From NCBI RefSeq assembly GCF_001955695.1, contig NZ_CP019236.1:3534001-3598000 (forward strand): DNA of 64,000 nt. The letters run 5' to 3'. The stretch comes from Rhodoferax koreense. GTDB lineage: Bacteria; Pseudomonadota; Gammaproteobacteria; Burkholderiales; Burkholderiaceae_C. Below the pieces are notes generated by a model. That model saw nothing but the letters and a program-made list of their open reading frames with translations, was not told where the DNA came from and made no database searches. Within the stretch, counting starts at the first letter, position 1; each line of letters opens with the position of its first letter. The position numbers and the translations under genes were made by a program. Positions 16,138-23,952 of the stretch are shown in pieces.

Positions 16138-16190
16138 TGGCCGAAAGGGGTCATCGTATCAGCGTCAACTTACGGCCGAAAGTGGCCGGC
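16138..16190 (-). repeat. recurrent intercistronic element, copy e (inverted)
   Basis: CATCGTATCAG (16152-16162) is the exact reverse complement of the CTGATACGATG core. It is flanked by GGCCGAAAGG (16140-16149) and CGGCCGAAAG (16173-16182). It follows the 107-residue gene directly, continuing the one-gene-one-element pattern but in the opposite orientation. Confidence 0.55.
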
Positions 16191-16195
16191 GGTCG

Positions 16196-16291
16196 CCACC
16201 CGATCGAGCGCCAAATCTCGAGTATTGTCGGCCGCGCCCCTGACGTAAGCCGTGACCAGGTCAACCTATTCGACTGGCTTTTCCAGCCCCG
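16196..16291 (+). pseudogene. degraded 3' end of a mor gene (fourth copy)
   Basis: About 95 bp align by eye with the last 80 bp of mor and the start of its 3' flank. Shared strings include GAGCGCCAAATCT, TTGTCGGCCGCGC, CTGACGT, ACCAGGTCA and GGCTTTTCCA. It has many substitutions, and the TGA stop has changed. It is older than the two intact copies, lies 490 bp before copy 2, and has no upstream gemA. Confidence 0.65.
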
Positions 16292-16330
16292 TCGATCACT
16301 GTAACTGCCGGCCTTGCGCTGCCCGAGAAG

Positions 16331-16488
16331 CGTCCGACTTTAACCAGCCAATGTGTCCGAGATAGCGTCCGAGTTCACGGAACTCGGACGTTGAAGCCTG
16401 TCGGCCGCTGCGTACGTAACCTCATGACAGCATTGGCTTTTTCGAACTCGGACGCGAGATCCCGTCCGAGTTCCCAACGTCCGAGTTC
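16331..16488. repeat. cluster of CGTCCGAGTTC direct and inverted repeats
   Basis: The 11-mer CGTCCGAGTTC occurs at 16366-16376, 16463-16473 and 16478-16488. Its reverse complement is at 16380-16390 and 16444-16454, with a degenerate CGTCCGACTT at 16331. The first pair makes a perfect 11-bp hairpin with a 3-nt loop. The rest of the gap 16292-16786 shows no convincing gene. The cluster looks like a protein-binding or recombination site, but its role is unknown. Confidence 0.7.
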
Positions 16489-16792
16489 CAGCCCCGATCA
16501 AGACCACAGCGAAGCCTCCGTCACAAGCCTTTTGCGCGCTGCGCTGCAAGCTGTTTTCCCAATGAAAACTGGCCTCTAGGCCCGTTGAATCACTCGCACC
16601 CACCACCGGCCCACTTCGGCCCGTTCCGTGCCCATACTGGCCGTTTCGCTGCCCTGGATGTCCCATTCCGTGCCAAAACCACCGTCAGCCCCGAAACACC
16701 CCAAATCGCCCGGAAACCCGCGCCAAATCTAGCGACCGAAATTTTTCCCTCCCGCATCCGTCATGTCAAAACGGTCACCTCCCCACATTGAA

Positions 16793-16960
16793 TTGCGCGC
16801 CGCGCGCTTTGGCAGTGACCAACGTTTTCTTTGGCGATACAGCCACAACCATTGGTTCTTCTTCGCGCAGCAGATCGGCTTCCTGGTGACCAGCCTGATC
16901 GGGATCTGGGTGTGGATCATCGATCCGTTGCTTGACCGGCTGTTTCAGGAGCCCGCATGA
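16793..16960 (+). CDS. small single-TM protein, Mu-like module copy 2
   Basis: About 55 residues, with only a few changes from copy 1 (for example HNH for HNQ, GIWVW for GIRVW, and LLDRLFQ for LLGRLFR). The shared block begins near 16787. An in-frame ATG at 16763 would add ten residues not shared with copy 1. The stop overlaps gemA copy 2 (ATGA). Function unknown; one transmembrane helix is evident. Confidence 0.5.
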   Translation: MRAARFGSDQRFLWRYSHNHWFFFAQQIGFLVTSLIGIWVWIIDPLLDRLFQEPA

Positions 16961-17382
16961 GCAAGCTCGCCCGCGACAATCGCAACGCCGACCTGGCGCG
17001 CATCCACATCGGCGTCGCCGCCCTGGGTTGGTCCGACGACGACTACCGCGTCATCCTGCAGGCCAGGACGGGCGTCACGTCGGCCAGCCAGCTCGACGCC
17101 GCTGGCCGCAAGGCCTTTCTTGCCCACCTGGAAACCAGCGGCTGGAAGCCTGCCAAGAAGCCCTTCAGCCAGGCCGACAAGATCGACTGGTACTGGCAGC
17201 AGCTGGTGAAGGCAGGCGGCGTGAAGGACGGCTCGAAGGCCGCAATGATGGCTTTCGTGGGGCGCACCGCCGGCATGGGTGTCGCCGACCTGAAGTTCCT
17301 GCCCACCAAGCAGGCTTCGGCGGTGATTGAGGCCCTGAAGGCCTGGCACAAGCGCGCCACGGTGAAAGGCGCCGCATCGTGA
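16957..17382 (+). CDS. GemA/gp16-like regulatory protein, Mu-like module copy 2
   Basis: A 141-residue GemA-family protein, colinear with copy 1 at a constant offset of 4002 bp with no indels. About a dozen substitutions separate the two, mostly in residues 24-60 (LGWSDDDYRVILQARTG against LQWSDDDYHAILHAKTG). The conserved core KPAKKPFSQADKIDWYWQQL and MGVADLKFLPTKQAS are intact. Both copies keep open frames and ribosome-binding sites (AGGAG before ATG), so neither looks decayed. Role as for copy 1: orphan early regulator of a Mu-like element. Confidence 0.82.
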   Translation: MSKLARDNRNADLARIHIGVAALGWSDDDYRVILQARTGVTSASQLDAAGRKAFLAHLETSGWKPAKKPFSQADKIDWYWQQLVKAGGVKDGSKAAMMAFVGRTAGMGVADLKFLPTKQASAVIEALKAWHKRATVKGAAS

Positions 17383-17780
17383 GCGAATGGGCCGATCTGT
17401 CGACCGAGCTGCTGCCCCAGGTGCTGCAGGACTTCGTGCGCCTGGTCGGCCTGCCCGCCACCATGCAGCTGGTCGAGCATCACGGTGGCCGGCGCTTGTA
17501 CATCCCGCTCAATGCGACGCCGAATCATCATCTTGCGCAACTGATCGGCGTCGACAAACTGGCCCAGCTCAGTGCGGTGTACGGGCGCGAGGACCACTTC
17601 GACATTCCCAAGGCCGTGGTCGCGCTGCGCCACCTTCGCGACCAGCGCATCCGCTCGGAGATCGGCCCGAAGTCGGCCAGCAAACTCGCCGCCGAGCACC
17701 ATCTGACGGAGCGCCAAATCTGGAACATTGTCGGCCGCGCGGCTGACGTGAATCGCGATCAGGTCAGCCTGTTCGAGTGA
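17379..17780 (+). CDS. Mor transcription activator family protein, copy 2
   Basis: A 133-residue Mor/C-type activator, 127 residues identical to copy 1. The changes are clustered in residues 23-50 (LVGLPATMQLVEHH against LIGLPATMRVVERH), plus one near the C-terminus (WNIVG against WNTVG). It has the same GTG start overlapping gemA. The HTH is unchanged, so both should recognise the same DNA site. It is followed by copy f of the recurrent element. Confidence 0.82.
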   Translation: MSEWADLSTELLPQVLQDFVRLVGLPATMQLVEHHGGRRLYIPLNATPNHHLAQLIGVDKLAQLSAVYGREDHFDIPKAVVALRHLRDQRIRSEIGPKSASKLAAEHHLTERQIWNIVGRAADVNRDQVSLFE

Positions 17781-17798
17781 CTTTTCCAGCGCTCAAGG

Positions 17799-17845
17799 TG
17801 CCTGATACGATGGTAGCTTTCGGCCAGAAGCAGACAGTCGGTACG
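17799..17845 (+). repeat. recurrent intercistronic element, copy f
   Basis: CTGATACGATG (17802-17812), then CTTTCGGCCAGAAGCAGACAG. Part of the duplicated block, 4002 bp from copy a, but its tail matches copy c (AGCAGACA) better than copy a. Confidence 0.6.
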
Positions 17846-18133
17846 TCGGCATTAGGGCGGGCTGCTTTTCATCGGCATCTGTGCAGCCAGTTGTTTTTGA
17901 TTGGACGGAGCCACTCCGCCGATGCGGTCGAGCGAAACCTCGTTTGTCCCGGGGTCAATGCTTTGCAAGTTGGTCGCCTCAACCACGCCTTGAACGCATA
18001 GGCGTGCGATTCGGATGAATTGTCCATGGCGTTCCCACGTGGGCAGCCCTCGGTTTGACTCGACCGAAGGCCGCGTAGCTTTTGGCCAACCTGCCGGCTA
18101 CCCATGCGCTGGGCATTTCAACCGGCACGAGGG
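17846..18133. other. intergenic region without a recognisable gene
   Basis: Lower-GC sequence between mor copy 2 and the amidase stop. A faint further relative of the recurrent element (CCGAAGGCCGCGTAGCTTTTGGCCAA, near 18064-18089) is the only structure noticed. Short open frames here show no family resemblance. Confidence 0.4.
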
Positions 18134-19543
18134 TCAGAGCGCAGGATGCAGGTCACGAACCCGGCTCACGCCCTCAAGCAGCGAGGCCACGTGCAGAATG
18201 GTCGACTCCGCCAGCCAACTCCCCACCAGTTGCACGTTGATAGGCATGCCCTCTTTGCTCGTACCGAAGCGCATCGAGATGCCTGGCAGACCTGTGACGT
18301 TCAGGGGGACGGTTGCACCTTGAAGGTACGTGGCATCGACCTTGTGCCCATCGATGACGAACTCGGCGATCCCGTGCTTGTGGGCGGGAATCGGAAGGAC
18401 GTGCGTGAGCAGTACGTCGAAACTCTTGAAATACTCGGCGTAGCCGTCACGGATGCGCTCTGCGCCCTGTTCGGCGTCGATGAAGTCCGTCATCGAGGTA
18501 TCCGGCAGACTCAGCATGGTCTTGGCCATCTTGTAGATTTCGTCGTCATGACGACCGGCCGTGGCTTCTGCGAACGCAGCCTTCATTTCCATCACGTGCA
18601 GACGGTTGAAGACATCGAGGGCGAAGTCTTTCTCCAGAGCCGGGATGCCGACTTCCTCGACGTGGATGCCCAGCCCCTTGAGCGCGTCTGCGGCGGCGGA
18701 CACGGTCGCGCGCACCTCTGGGTCGACCGGGCCGAAGCCGGGGCCGGTCATCCAGCCAACGCGCAGATGCCGGCCGGGCTGGCGGCCGATACCAGCATCG
18801 AACTGCACCGTGCTCGTGGCGAAGGCATCCTTGCCGTCCGGGCCGGCGAGCTGCGAGAAGGCCAGCGCCAAGTCACGAATGCTGCGTGCCATAGGACCGA
18901 CGTGCCAGAAGCGGCGTGGGACGCGGGGCCAGATGCCAGTCATCGGCACACGACCGTGTGTGGCCTTCAGCGACACGATACCGGTCTGAGCGGCTGGACC
19001 GCGCACGGAGATGGCCAAGTCAGTGCCCAGGCCTATCGGCGACATGCCCGCGGCGATGGCTGCTGATTCACCGCCGCTGGAGCCTCCAGGCGTCTTGGTC
19101 AGGTCCCAAGGGTTGTTCGAGCGGCCCGACAGCAGGTTGTCGCTCTCTATCCAGTAGGAAAACTCAGGGAGGTTCGTCTTGGCCAGCAGGATGCCACCCG
19201 CTTTCTTCATGCGCGCCACGCTCTCGGCGTCGGCATCGGGCGTACGGCCCCTGAAGATGGGCGAGCCCCGCTGCGTGAGCACGCCGGCAGTATCGATGGA
19301 GTCCTTTGCTGTGAACGGGACGCCGTGCAGCGGGCCGAGCTCTTTGCCCGCTTTAACGTCGGCGTCCGCCTGCTCTGCGGCTTCGAGCGCGCCGTCTGCG
19401 AGAGTCACGATTGCGTTCACCTTGGGGTCTACCGCTTTGATGCGGTCGAGGTGCGCCGCGACGACTTCCACGGAGGAAATTTCGCGGGTACGGATGAGTT
19501 CAGCCAGCTTGGTGGCGTCGAGGAAAGTGAGGTCTTGAGCCAT
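18134..19543 (-). CDS. amidase (amidase signature family)
   Basis: A 469-residue cytoplasmic hydrolase of the amidase signature family. The Ser-cisSer-Lys triad is visible: Lys in FTAKDSIDTAG (near 80), Ser in TPGGSSGGESAA (near 150) and the nucleophile in GTDLAISVRGPAA (near 175). The usual GGSIR is ISVR, as in some family members. Substrate is unknown. ATG 19543 has AAAGGA upstream and fits the family start; the frame remains open 48 codons further into the divergent regulator. It is transcribed away from a TetR gene with a palindromic operator between them, so it is probably that regulator's target. The pair lies between Mu-like copy 2 and fragment copy 3. Confidence 0.9.
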   Translation of the reverse strand: MAQDLTFLDATKLAELIRTREISSVEVVAAHLDRIKAVDPKVNAIVTLADGALEAAEQADADVKAGKELGPLHGVPFTAKDSIDTAGVLTQRGSPIFRGRTPDADAESVARMKKAGGILLAKTNLPEFSYWIESDNLLSGRSNNPWDLTKTPGGSSGGESAAIAAGMSPIGLGTDLAISVRGPAAQTGIVSLKATHGRVPMTGIWPRVPRRFWHVGPMARSIRDLALAFSQLAGPDGKDAFATSTVQFDAGIGRQPGRHLRVGWMTGPGFGPVDPEVRATVSAAADALKGLGIHVEEVGIPALEKDFALDVFNRLHVMEMKAAFAEATAGRHDDEIYKMAKTMLSLPDTSMTDFIDAEQGAERIRDGYAEYFKSFDVLLTHVLPIPAHKHGIAEFVIDGHKVDATYLQGATVPLNVTGLPGISMRFGTSKEGMPINVQLVGSWLAESTILHVASLLEGVSRVRDLHPAL

Positions 19544-19567
19544 GATGAAAGTCCTTTCAGATTTGAT

Positions 19568-19583
19568 TACCAACCACTTGGTA
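19568..19583. promoter_or_regulatory. putative TetR operator between amidase and regulator
   Basis: TACCAA-CCAC-TTGGTA is a perfect 6-bp-arm palindrome in the 103-bp divergent spacer, 25 bp upstream of the amidase ATG. Position and symmetry fit a dimeric TetR-family site controlling both genes. Confidence 0.55.
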
Positions 19584-19646
19584 GATAAATCATAAGCGGT
19601 AGAATTGACCCGTGTCAAAGAATTTTTCGTCGAAGGGAAAATTAAC

Positions 19647-20222
19647 GTGGGACGGAAGCCAGACCCGAACAACGCACGCGAGTCCATCCTGGAAGCCGCG
19701 AGGCTGGCTGCGCAGTCGCGCGGCTACGCGGGGTTGAACTTTCGTGAGTTGGCTGGGACGGTAGGCGTCAAGCACACGAGCCTTTACTACCACTTCGCAA
19801 CCAAGGGAGACCTTGCTGCCGCTGTCGCGAAGCGCTACTGGCAAGACACCGCTGCTGGGCTAGATGCGATGCTCGCGGAGGTCGGCGACAGCCGCGCCGC
19901 GCTCCGCAACTACCCGAGCATTTTTCGAAAGTCACTTGAAAACGAGAACCGCTTGTGCCTGGTCAGCTTCATGTCGGCGGAGTACGACGAGCTCCCCGAC
20001 GAAGTGAAAACAGAGGTTCAGGCTTTCGCTGACGTCAATGTGGCGTGGCTGACGAAGGTGCTTGTTGCTATGGGCCTCTCGCCCGAAACCAGCGAGCAGC
20101 GCGCCAAGTCCATTTATGCCGCCGTCGCCGGCGCTCAGCTCATGGCGCGGAGCCGCAATGACATCGCGCTCTTCGACGCGCTCATGGACGGCTACCGGAG
20201 CGCCGGGCTGCTGCCGGCCTGA
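19647..20222 (+). CDS. TetR/AcrR family transcriptional regulator
   Basis: A 191-residue repressor from GTG 19647 (VGRKPDPNNARESILEAA), preferred over a TTG 14 codons upstream because AAGGG lies at the right distance and the product begins as family members do. The HTH is LNFRELAGTVGVKHTSLYYH (about 33-52), followed by FATKGDL, both standard TetR. The C-terminal ligand-binding domain is generic. It is divergent from the amidase and probably represses it and itself through the palindrome at 19568-19583. The ligand may be the amide substrate or a related compound (inference). Confidence 0.88.
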   Translation: MGRKPDPNNARESILEAARLAAQSRGYAGLNFRELAGTVGVKHTSLYYHFATKGDLAAAVAKRYWQDTAAGLDAMLAEVGDSRAALRNYPSIFRKSLENENRLCLVSFMSAEYDELPDEVKTEVQAFADVNVAWLTKVLVAMGLSPETSEQRAKSIYAAVAGAQLMARSRNDIALFDALMDGYRSAGLLPA

Positions 20223-20302
20223 TGAATTAACGACGCTGGCGGTAAATTTTTTGCAAAGCAAGTCTGCTGTTGTGTCGTGGACTTAGCCTTCTAACAGCCC
20301 GC

Positions 20303-20501
20303 ATCGAGGCCCTGAAGTCCTGGCACAAGCGCGCCACGGCGAAAGGCGCCACATCGTGAGCGAATGGGCGGATCTGTCGACCGAACTGCTGCCCCAGGTG
20401 CTGCAGGACTTCGTGCGACTGATCGGCTTGCCCGCCACCATGCTAGTGGTCGAGCGCCACGGTGGCCGGCGCTTGTACATTCCCCATAGAGCGACGCCGG
20501 A
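20303..20501 (+). pseudogene. truncated Mu-like module copy 3 (gemA 3' end plus mor 5' half)
   Basis: Bases 20303-20359 encode the GemA tail IEALKSWHKRATAKGATS, and 20356-20501 encode the first 48 residues of Mor (LPQVLQDFVRLIGLPATM to RRLYIPHRATP). Both ends are abruptly lost: upstream follows the TetR 3' flank, and downstream the Mor frame runs into unrelated sequence. No functional product is expected. It closes the accessory island on the right. Confidence 0.8.
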
Positions 20502-20578
20502 CCCACACTCGGGCGACGCCCTGACAGCGCTGGCCCTGAAAAATGCAACCACCGGGACCGAAGGACCTTCAGGCGGTC

Positions 20579-20606
20579 AAAAAAAACCCGCCGAAGCGGG
20601 TTTTGC
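20579..20606 (-). terminator. Rho-independent terminator of the PEP-CTERM gene
   Basis: On the minus strand AACCCGC-TTCG-GCGGGTT is followed by TTTTTT, 14 bp after the stop of the PEP-CTERM gene. The UUCG-type tetraloop and T-run make this a clear terminator. The A/T symmetry could let it work in both directions. Confidence 0.85.
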
Positions 20607-20619
20607 AGGGCGCTGAGTC

Positions 20620-21402
20620 TCAGGCCTTCTTGCGCTTGCGAGCAGCCGCGAGGCCAGCCAAGCCGATGCCCAGCAGCGCCAGGGAGCCAGGCTCGGGGAC
20701 GTTGTTGGACACATTGATGCCGACCGCCACGTTGTCCATTTCGAACGCCCGTCCAGTCGTGGAGAACGCAAAGCTGGTGAACTGCTCGGCAGGGCTGAAG
20801 AACAGGTTCACGTAGATGTTCGACGAATCTGCCGACTGGTTGCCCGACGTCCCGTTGAACTGCGCGATCAGGCTGGCGCCGGTGACCGTGGTGATCAGGT
20901 CGCCATTGGCGTTGTAGAACATCAGATCGTTGTACGTGTCGATGGAGCCGTAATACAGGCCGAGATAGTTGAGGCTGGCGTTCGAGCCCAGCGTGGACAG
21001 CAAGCCGGAGTAGTTGACCGTCACAACGTCTGGCAGCGAGCCGTTCGCGGTGGGGCCGTAGGCGTAGCAGCCGCTGTCGCCGGCAGGTGCCGCGGCGACA
21101 CCGGCCACGGTGCCCTTGCGAAAGTCATAGGTGCCGCCGTTCAGGCTGACCAGATTGGACGGGGTGTCCAGGCCGCAGCCTTGGCTGTTGCCGCCGCCGT
21201 TGCGGGCCCCGAACGTTTCCACGAACACATTCGAGCCTGGCGTGGCCACATTGGCTGCCGTCAGGAATGGGCTGGTCTTGCCGGACTGGTCGCCACCGGC
21301 GACGTTCGTGTTGGTGTAGGTGTAGTTCACCGACACGGCGTGCGCCGAAAACGAAGCCACGGCTGCAGCAGCCAGCATGGCCTTGACGAACAGATTCTTC
21401 AT
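20620..21402 (-). CDS. PEP-CTERM sorting domain protein
   Basis: A 260-residue exported protein. MKNLFVKAMLAAAAVASFSA is a Sec signal. The body is Asn/Ser/Thr/Gly-rich with little charge. The C-terminus has VPEPGSLALLGIGLAGLAAA and then RKRKK, the PEP-CTERM tripartite signal (motif, hydrophobic helix, basic tail) recognised by exosortase in the inner membrane. Such proteins are usually surface or exopolysaccharide-associated. The exosortase is not in this window. A strong terminator follows. Confidence 0.88.
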   Translation of the reverse strand: MKNLFVKAMLAAAAVASFSAHAVSVNYTYTNTNVAGGDQSGKTSPFLTAANVATPGSNVFVETFGARNGGGNSQGCGLDTPSNLVSLNGGTYDFRKGTVAGVAAAPAGDSGCYAYGPTANGSLPDVVTVNYSGLLSTLGSNASLNYLGLYYGSIDTYNDLMFYNANGDLITTVTGASLIAQFNGTSGNQSADSSNIYVNLFFSPAEQFTSFAFSTTGRAFEMDNVAVGINVSNNVPEPGSLALLGIGLAGLAAARKRKKA

Positions 21403-21590
21403 GAAATCTCCCTGGTTGATGTTGAGTGAAGACCATCATGCAAGGGCCGTACCAGGAGAAATTTTCCTTTGAATTCAATGATGTAGTCTGAATATTTCGC
21501 CAAATGAAAAAATTTTGTAAGCTTGCTCGACGTAGGAGAGCACCGACACCATCCACACAGCAACGCGCCAGCCGGCCCCGAACACCCAGG

Positions 21591-22910
21591 TCAACCCTGA
21601 CGCGCCGGTTGGTTTCCGGCCGCTGGCAACGTGCCGGAACGGTTGCTCTCCACCACCTCGCCCGCGCCCTGCACATGCACGACCCGCTGCGGATAAGGCA
21701 CCTCGATACCGCCCGCGCGCAGCGCACGCAGGATGCCCAGGTTGATCGCCGAGCGCAGATTGCCCAGGCCGTTCTCCGGGTCTTCGATCCAGTAGCCCAC
21801 GGTGAACTCCAACCCGTCGGCGCCGAAATTGGACAGCGTGACCGAGGGCGCCGGCTCGGCCAGCACGCGCGGCTCGGCGCGCGCGGCATCGGCCAGCAAG
21901 GTCATCACGCGGTCGACATCGCTGTCGTAGCCGACGGACACCACCGTGTTCTGCGCGATGCGCCGGTTGTTCAGCGACCAGTTCTCCACGCGCTGCGTGA
22001 TCAGCATCTCGTTGGGCACGATGGATTCGCGGCCATTGGGGGCGCTGACCACGGTGTAGCGGGCGTTGATGTCGGTGATGCGGCCCTCGAAACCGTCAAT
22101 GCGCACGTGGTCGCCGATGCGCATGCTGCGCTCGGCCAGGATGACGAAACCGCTCACATAGTTGGACGCGAGCTTCTGCAGCCCGAAGCCGATGCCCACG
22201 CCCACCGCGCCACCCAGCACCGACAGCGCCGTGAGGTCGATGCCGACCGAGGACAGCGCCACCAGCAGGCCCACGAACAGCATCGACGCGCGCGTGGCAT
22301 TGGCCACGGCCTTGCGCAGCGACAGTTCGCCTCCAGTGGCCGCATGCAGCAGCCGCGCCTCGATGGCCGAGGAGATCCACAGCGTGATGATCAGCACCGT
22401 GCCGGCGGTGAGGCCGCCTTCGATCATGGTCCGTACCGACAGCGTCGAGCCGCCCACCTTCCATCGGATCTGGTCCAGCTGCTCGAGGATCACCGGCAGC
22501 AGGCCGCTCACCCACAGGACCACCGCCAGCCAGGCCACCCAGGAGATGGTGCGCTCCAGCACCCGCACCACCGGGGCATCCCTGAACGCGACCTGCAGCA
22601 CCTTCACGCCGAGGCGGATCACGGCCAGCGAGATCAACACCGGAATCGCGATGCGGAACACCGCCAGCGGCAGCCGGTGCGCCACCAGGGCCTGCGCGAC
22701 ATAGGCCAGGCACAGCAGCAACAGGGGAAACAACACGCCGTCGACCAGCCGGCGGCCGAACAGGATGGAGCCTTCCTCGCGCCAGCCCAGGCCGCGGCGC
22801 AAGGCCCAGGCCAGTCCCAGCGCGGCCAACACACACGCGGCGATCACCGTCCCTTCGGCCAGCGCCGAAGGGCGGGTCAGCGCGGCGAGCCAAGTCTGCA
22901 GGCTGTCCAT
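21591..22910 (-). CDS. mechanosensitive ion channel, MscS family
   Basis: A 439-residue inner-membrane protein. About five hydrophobic segments occupy residues 20-265. They are followed by the MscS pore helix and beta domain: LGGAVGVGIGFGLQKLASN, YVSGFVILAERSMRIGDHV and NEMLITQRVENWS. It gates on membrane tension to release solutes during hypo-osmotic shock. The N-terminus is longer than in E. coli MscS (286 residues), with additional TM helices, as in YbdG/YnaI-type channels. The C-terminal 30 residues are low complexity. It stands alone on the minus strand. Confidence 0.9.
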   Translation of the reverse strand: MDSLQTWLAALTRPSALAEGTVIAACVLAALGLAWALRRGLGWREEGSILFGRRLVDGVLFPLLLLCLAYVAQALVAHRLPLAVFRIAIPVLISLAVIRLGVKVLQVAFRDAPVVRVLERTISWVAWLAVVLWVSGLLPVILEQLDQIRWKVGGSTLSVRTMIEGGLTAGTVLIITLWISSAIEARLLHAATGGELSLRKAVANATRASMLFVGLLVALSSVGIDLTALSVLGGAVGVGIGFGLQKLASNYVSGFVILAERSMRIGDHVRIDGFEGRITDINARYTVVSAPNGRESIVPNEMLITQRVENWSLNNRRIAQNTVVSVGYDSDVDRVMTLLADAARAEPRVLAEPAPSVTLSNFGADGLEFTVGYWIEDPENGLGNLRSAINLGILRALRAGGIEVPYPQRVVHVQGAGEVVESNRSGTLPAAGNQPARQG

Positions 22911-22957
22911 GCCACTCGGGTCCCTGCGGTCACGGCCTTATGCACAGGTGACGGCGC

Positions 22958-23911
22958 TCAAAGATCGGCCAGCACCCGCACGTGCGCCTCTACGCTGCGG
23001 CCCAGCGCGCTCAGGTTGTAGCCGCCTTCCAGGCAACTCACGATGCGGCCCTTGGCGTAGCGCTTGGCCACTTCCTTGACGCGCCAGGTGATCCAGGCGT
23101 AGTCCGCCTCCACCAGGCCCAGCTGCCCCATGTCGTCCTCGCGGTGCGCGTCGAAGCCGGCGCTGATGAAGATCATCTCCGGCTCGAAAGCCTCCAGCCG
23201 CGGCATCCATTCGGCTTCGATGATCTCGCGCACCTCCATGCCCTTGGTGTAGGCCGGCACCGGCACGTTGACCAGGTTGGCCGCGGTGGAAAGCGAGCCG
23301 CCCTCGGGGTAATAAGGGTGCTGAAAGAAGCTCACCATCAGAATGCGCTCGTCGCCGCAAACGATGTCTTCGGTGCCGTTGCCGTGGTGCACGTCGAAGT
23401 CGACGATGGCCACGCGGGACAGGCCATGCCGCGCGAGCGCGTATTCCGCCGCCAGCGCGACGTTGTTGAAGAAGCAGAAACCCATCGCGTGATCGCGGCA
23501 GGCGTGGTGACCCGGCGGGCGCACGGCGCAGAACGCGTTTTCCAGCTCGCCGGCGATCACGGCGTCGGTGGCGGCCAGCGCGGCGCCGGCCGCATGCAGA
23601 GCGGCGTCCCAGGTGTGCACGCATAGCGAGGTGTCGGGGTCGAGCTGGGCATGGGTCGGGCCGCCTGCGTCGATCTCGTCGCGCAGCCCGTCGGTCAGGC
23701 CGCGCAACGCGGCGATGTGGGTGCGGGTGTGGGCCAGTTCCAGATCGGTGAGAGAGGCTTCAGGCGCCTCGCGCCGCTCCAGGGCGTCGGCCACGCCGGT
23801 GATGAGCAAGCGGTCTTCGATGGCGTCCAGCCGGGCCGGGCATTCGGGGTGGCCTTCGCCCATCTCGTGCTGGCGACAAGACGGGCTGGTGAAGTATCCG
23901 GTTTTATTCAT
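22958..23911 (-). CDS. histone deacetylase family protein (acetylpolyamine/acyl amidohydrolase-like)
   Basis: A 317-residue zinc amidohydrolase of the arginase/deacetylase fold. Catalytic motifs are RPPGHHA (charge-relay His pair, about 136-142), GFCFFNNVALAA, VDFDVHHGNGT (zinc Asp and His) and FISAGFDAHRED (second zinc Asp). Bacterial members deacetylate polyamines or other small acylated amines, as there are no histones. ATG 23911 (MNKTGYFTSP) matches family starts; an upstream in-frame codon would add 18 unrelated residues. It is divergent from moxR with 41 bp between starts. Confidence 0.9.
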   Translation of the reverse strand: MNKTGYFTSPSCRQHEMGEGHPECPARLDAIEDRLLITGVADALERREAPEASLTDLELAHTRTHIAALRGLTDGLRDEIDAGGPTHAQLDPDTSLCVHTWDAALHAAGAALAATDAVIAGELENAFCAVRPPGHHACRDHAMGFCFFNNVALAAEYALARHGLSRVAIVDFDVHHGNGTEDIVCGDERILMVSFFQHPYYPEGGSLSTAANLVNVPVPAYTKGMEVREIIEAEWMPRLEAFEPEMIFISAGFDAHREDDMGQLGLVEADYAWITWRVKEVAKRYAKGRIVSCLEGGYNLSALGRSVEAHVRVLADL

Positions 23912-23952
23912 GATTGCCGGCCATCGCTGGTCATTTCGTGTAACGTCCTGCC

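Noticed and set aside
16391..16791. Short open frames between the repeat cluster and module copy 2
   Set aside because: They are built from the repeated 11-mers or are short proline-rich frames without ribosome-binding sites or family likeness.
12786..20501. Complete Mu-like prophage
   Set aside because: Only gemA, mor and a small TM gene recur. No transposase A/B, portal, tail or capsid genes lie between or beside the copies.
20502..20616. C-terminal extension of the third Mor copy
   Set aside because: After residue 48 the frame leaves homology and runs through the terminator of the PEP-CTERM gene. It is a truncated pseudogene.
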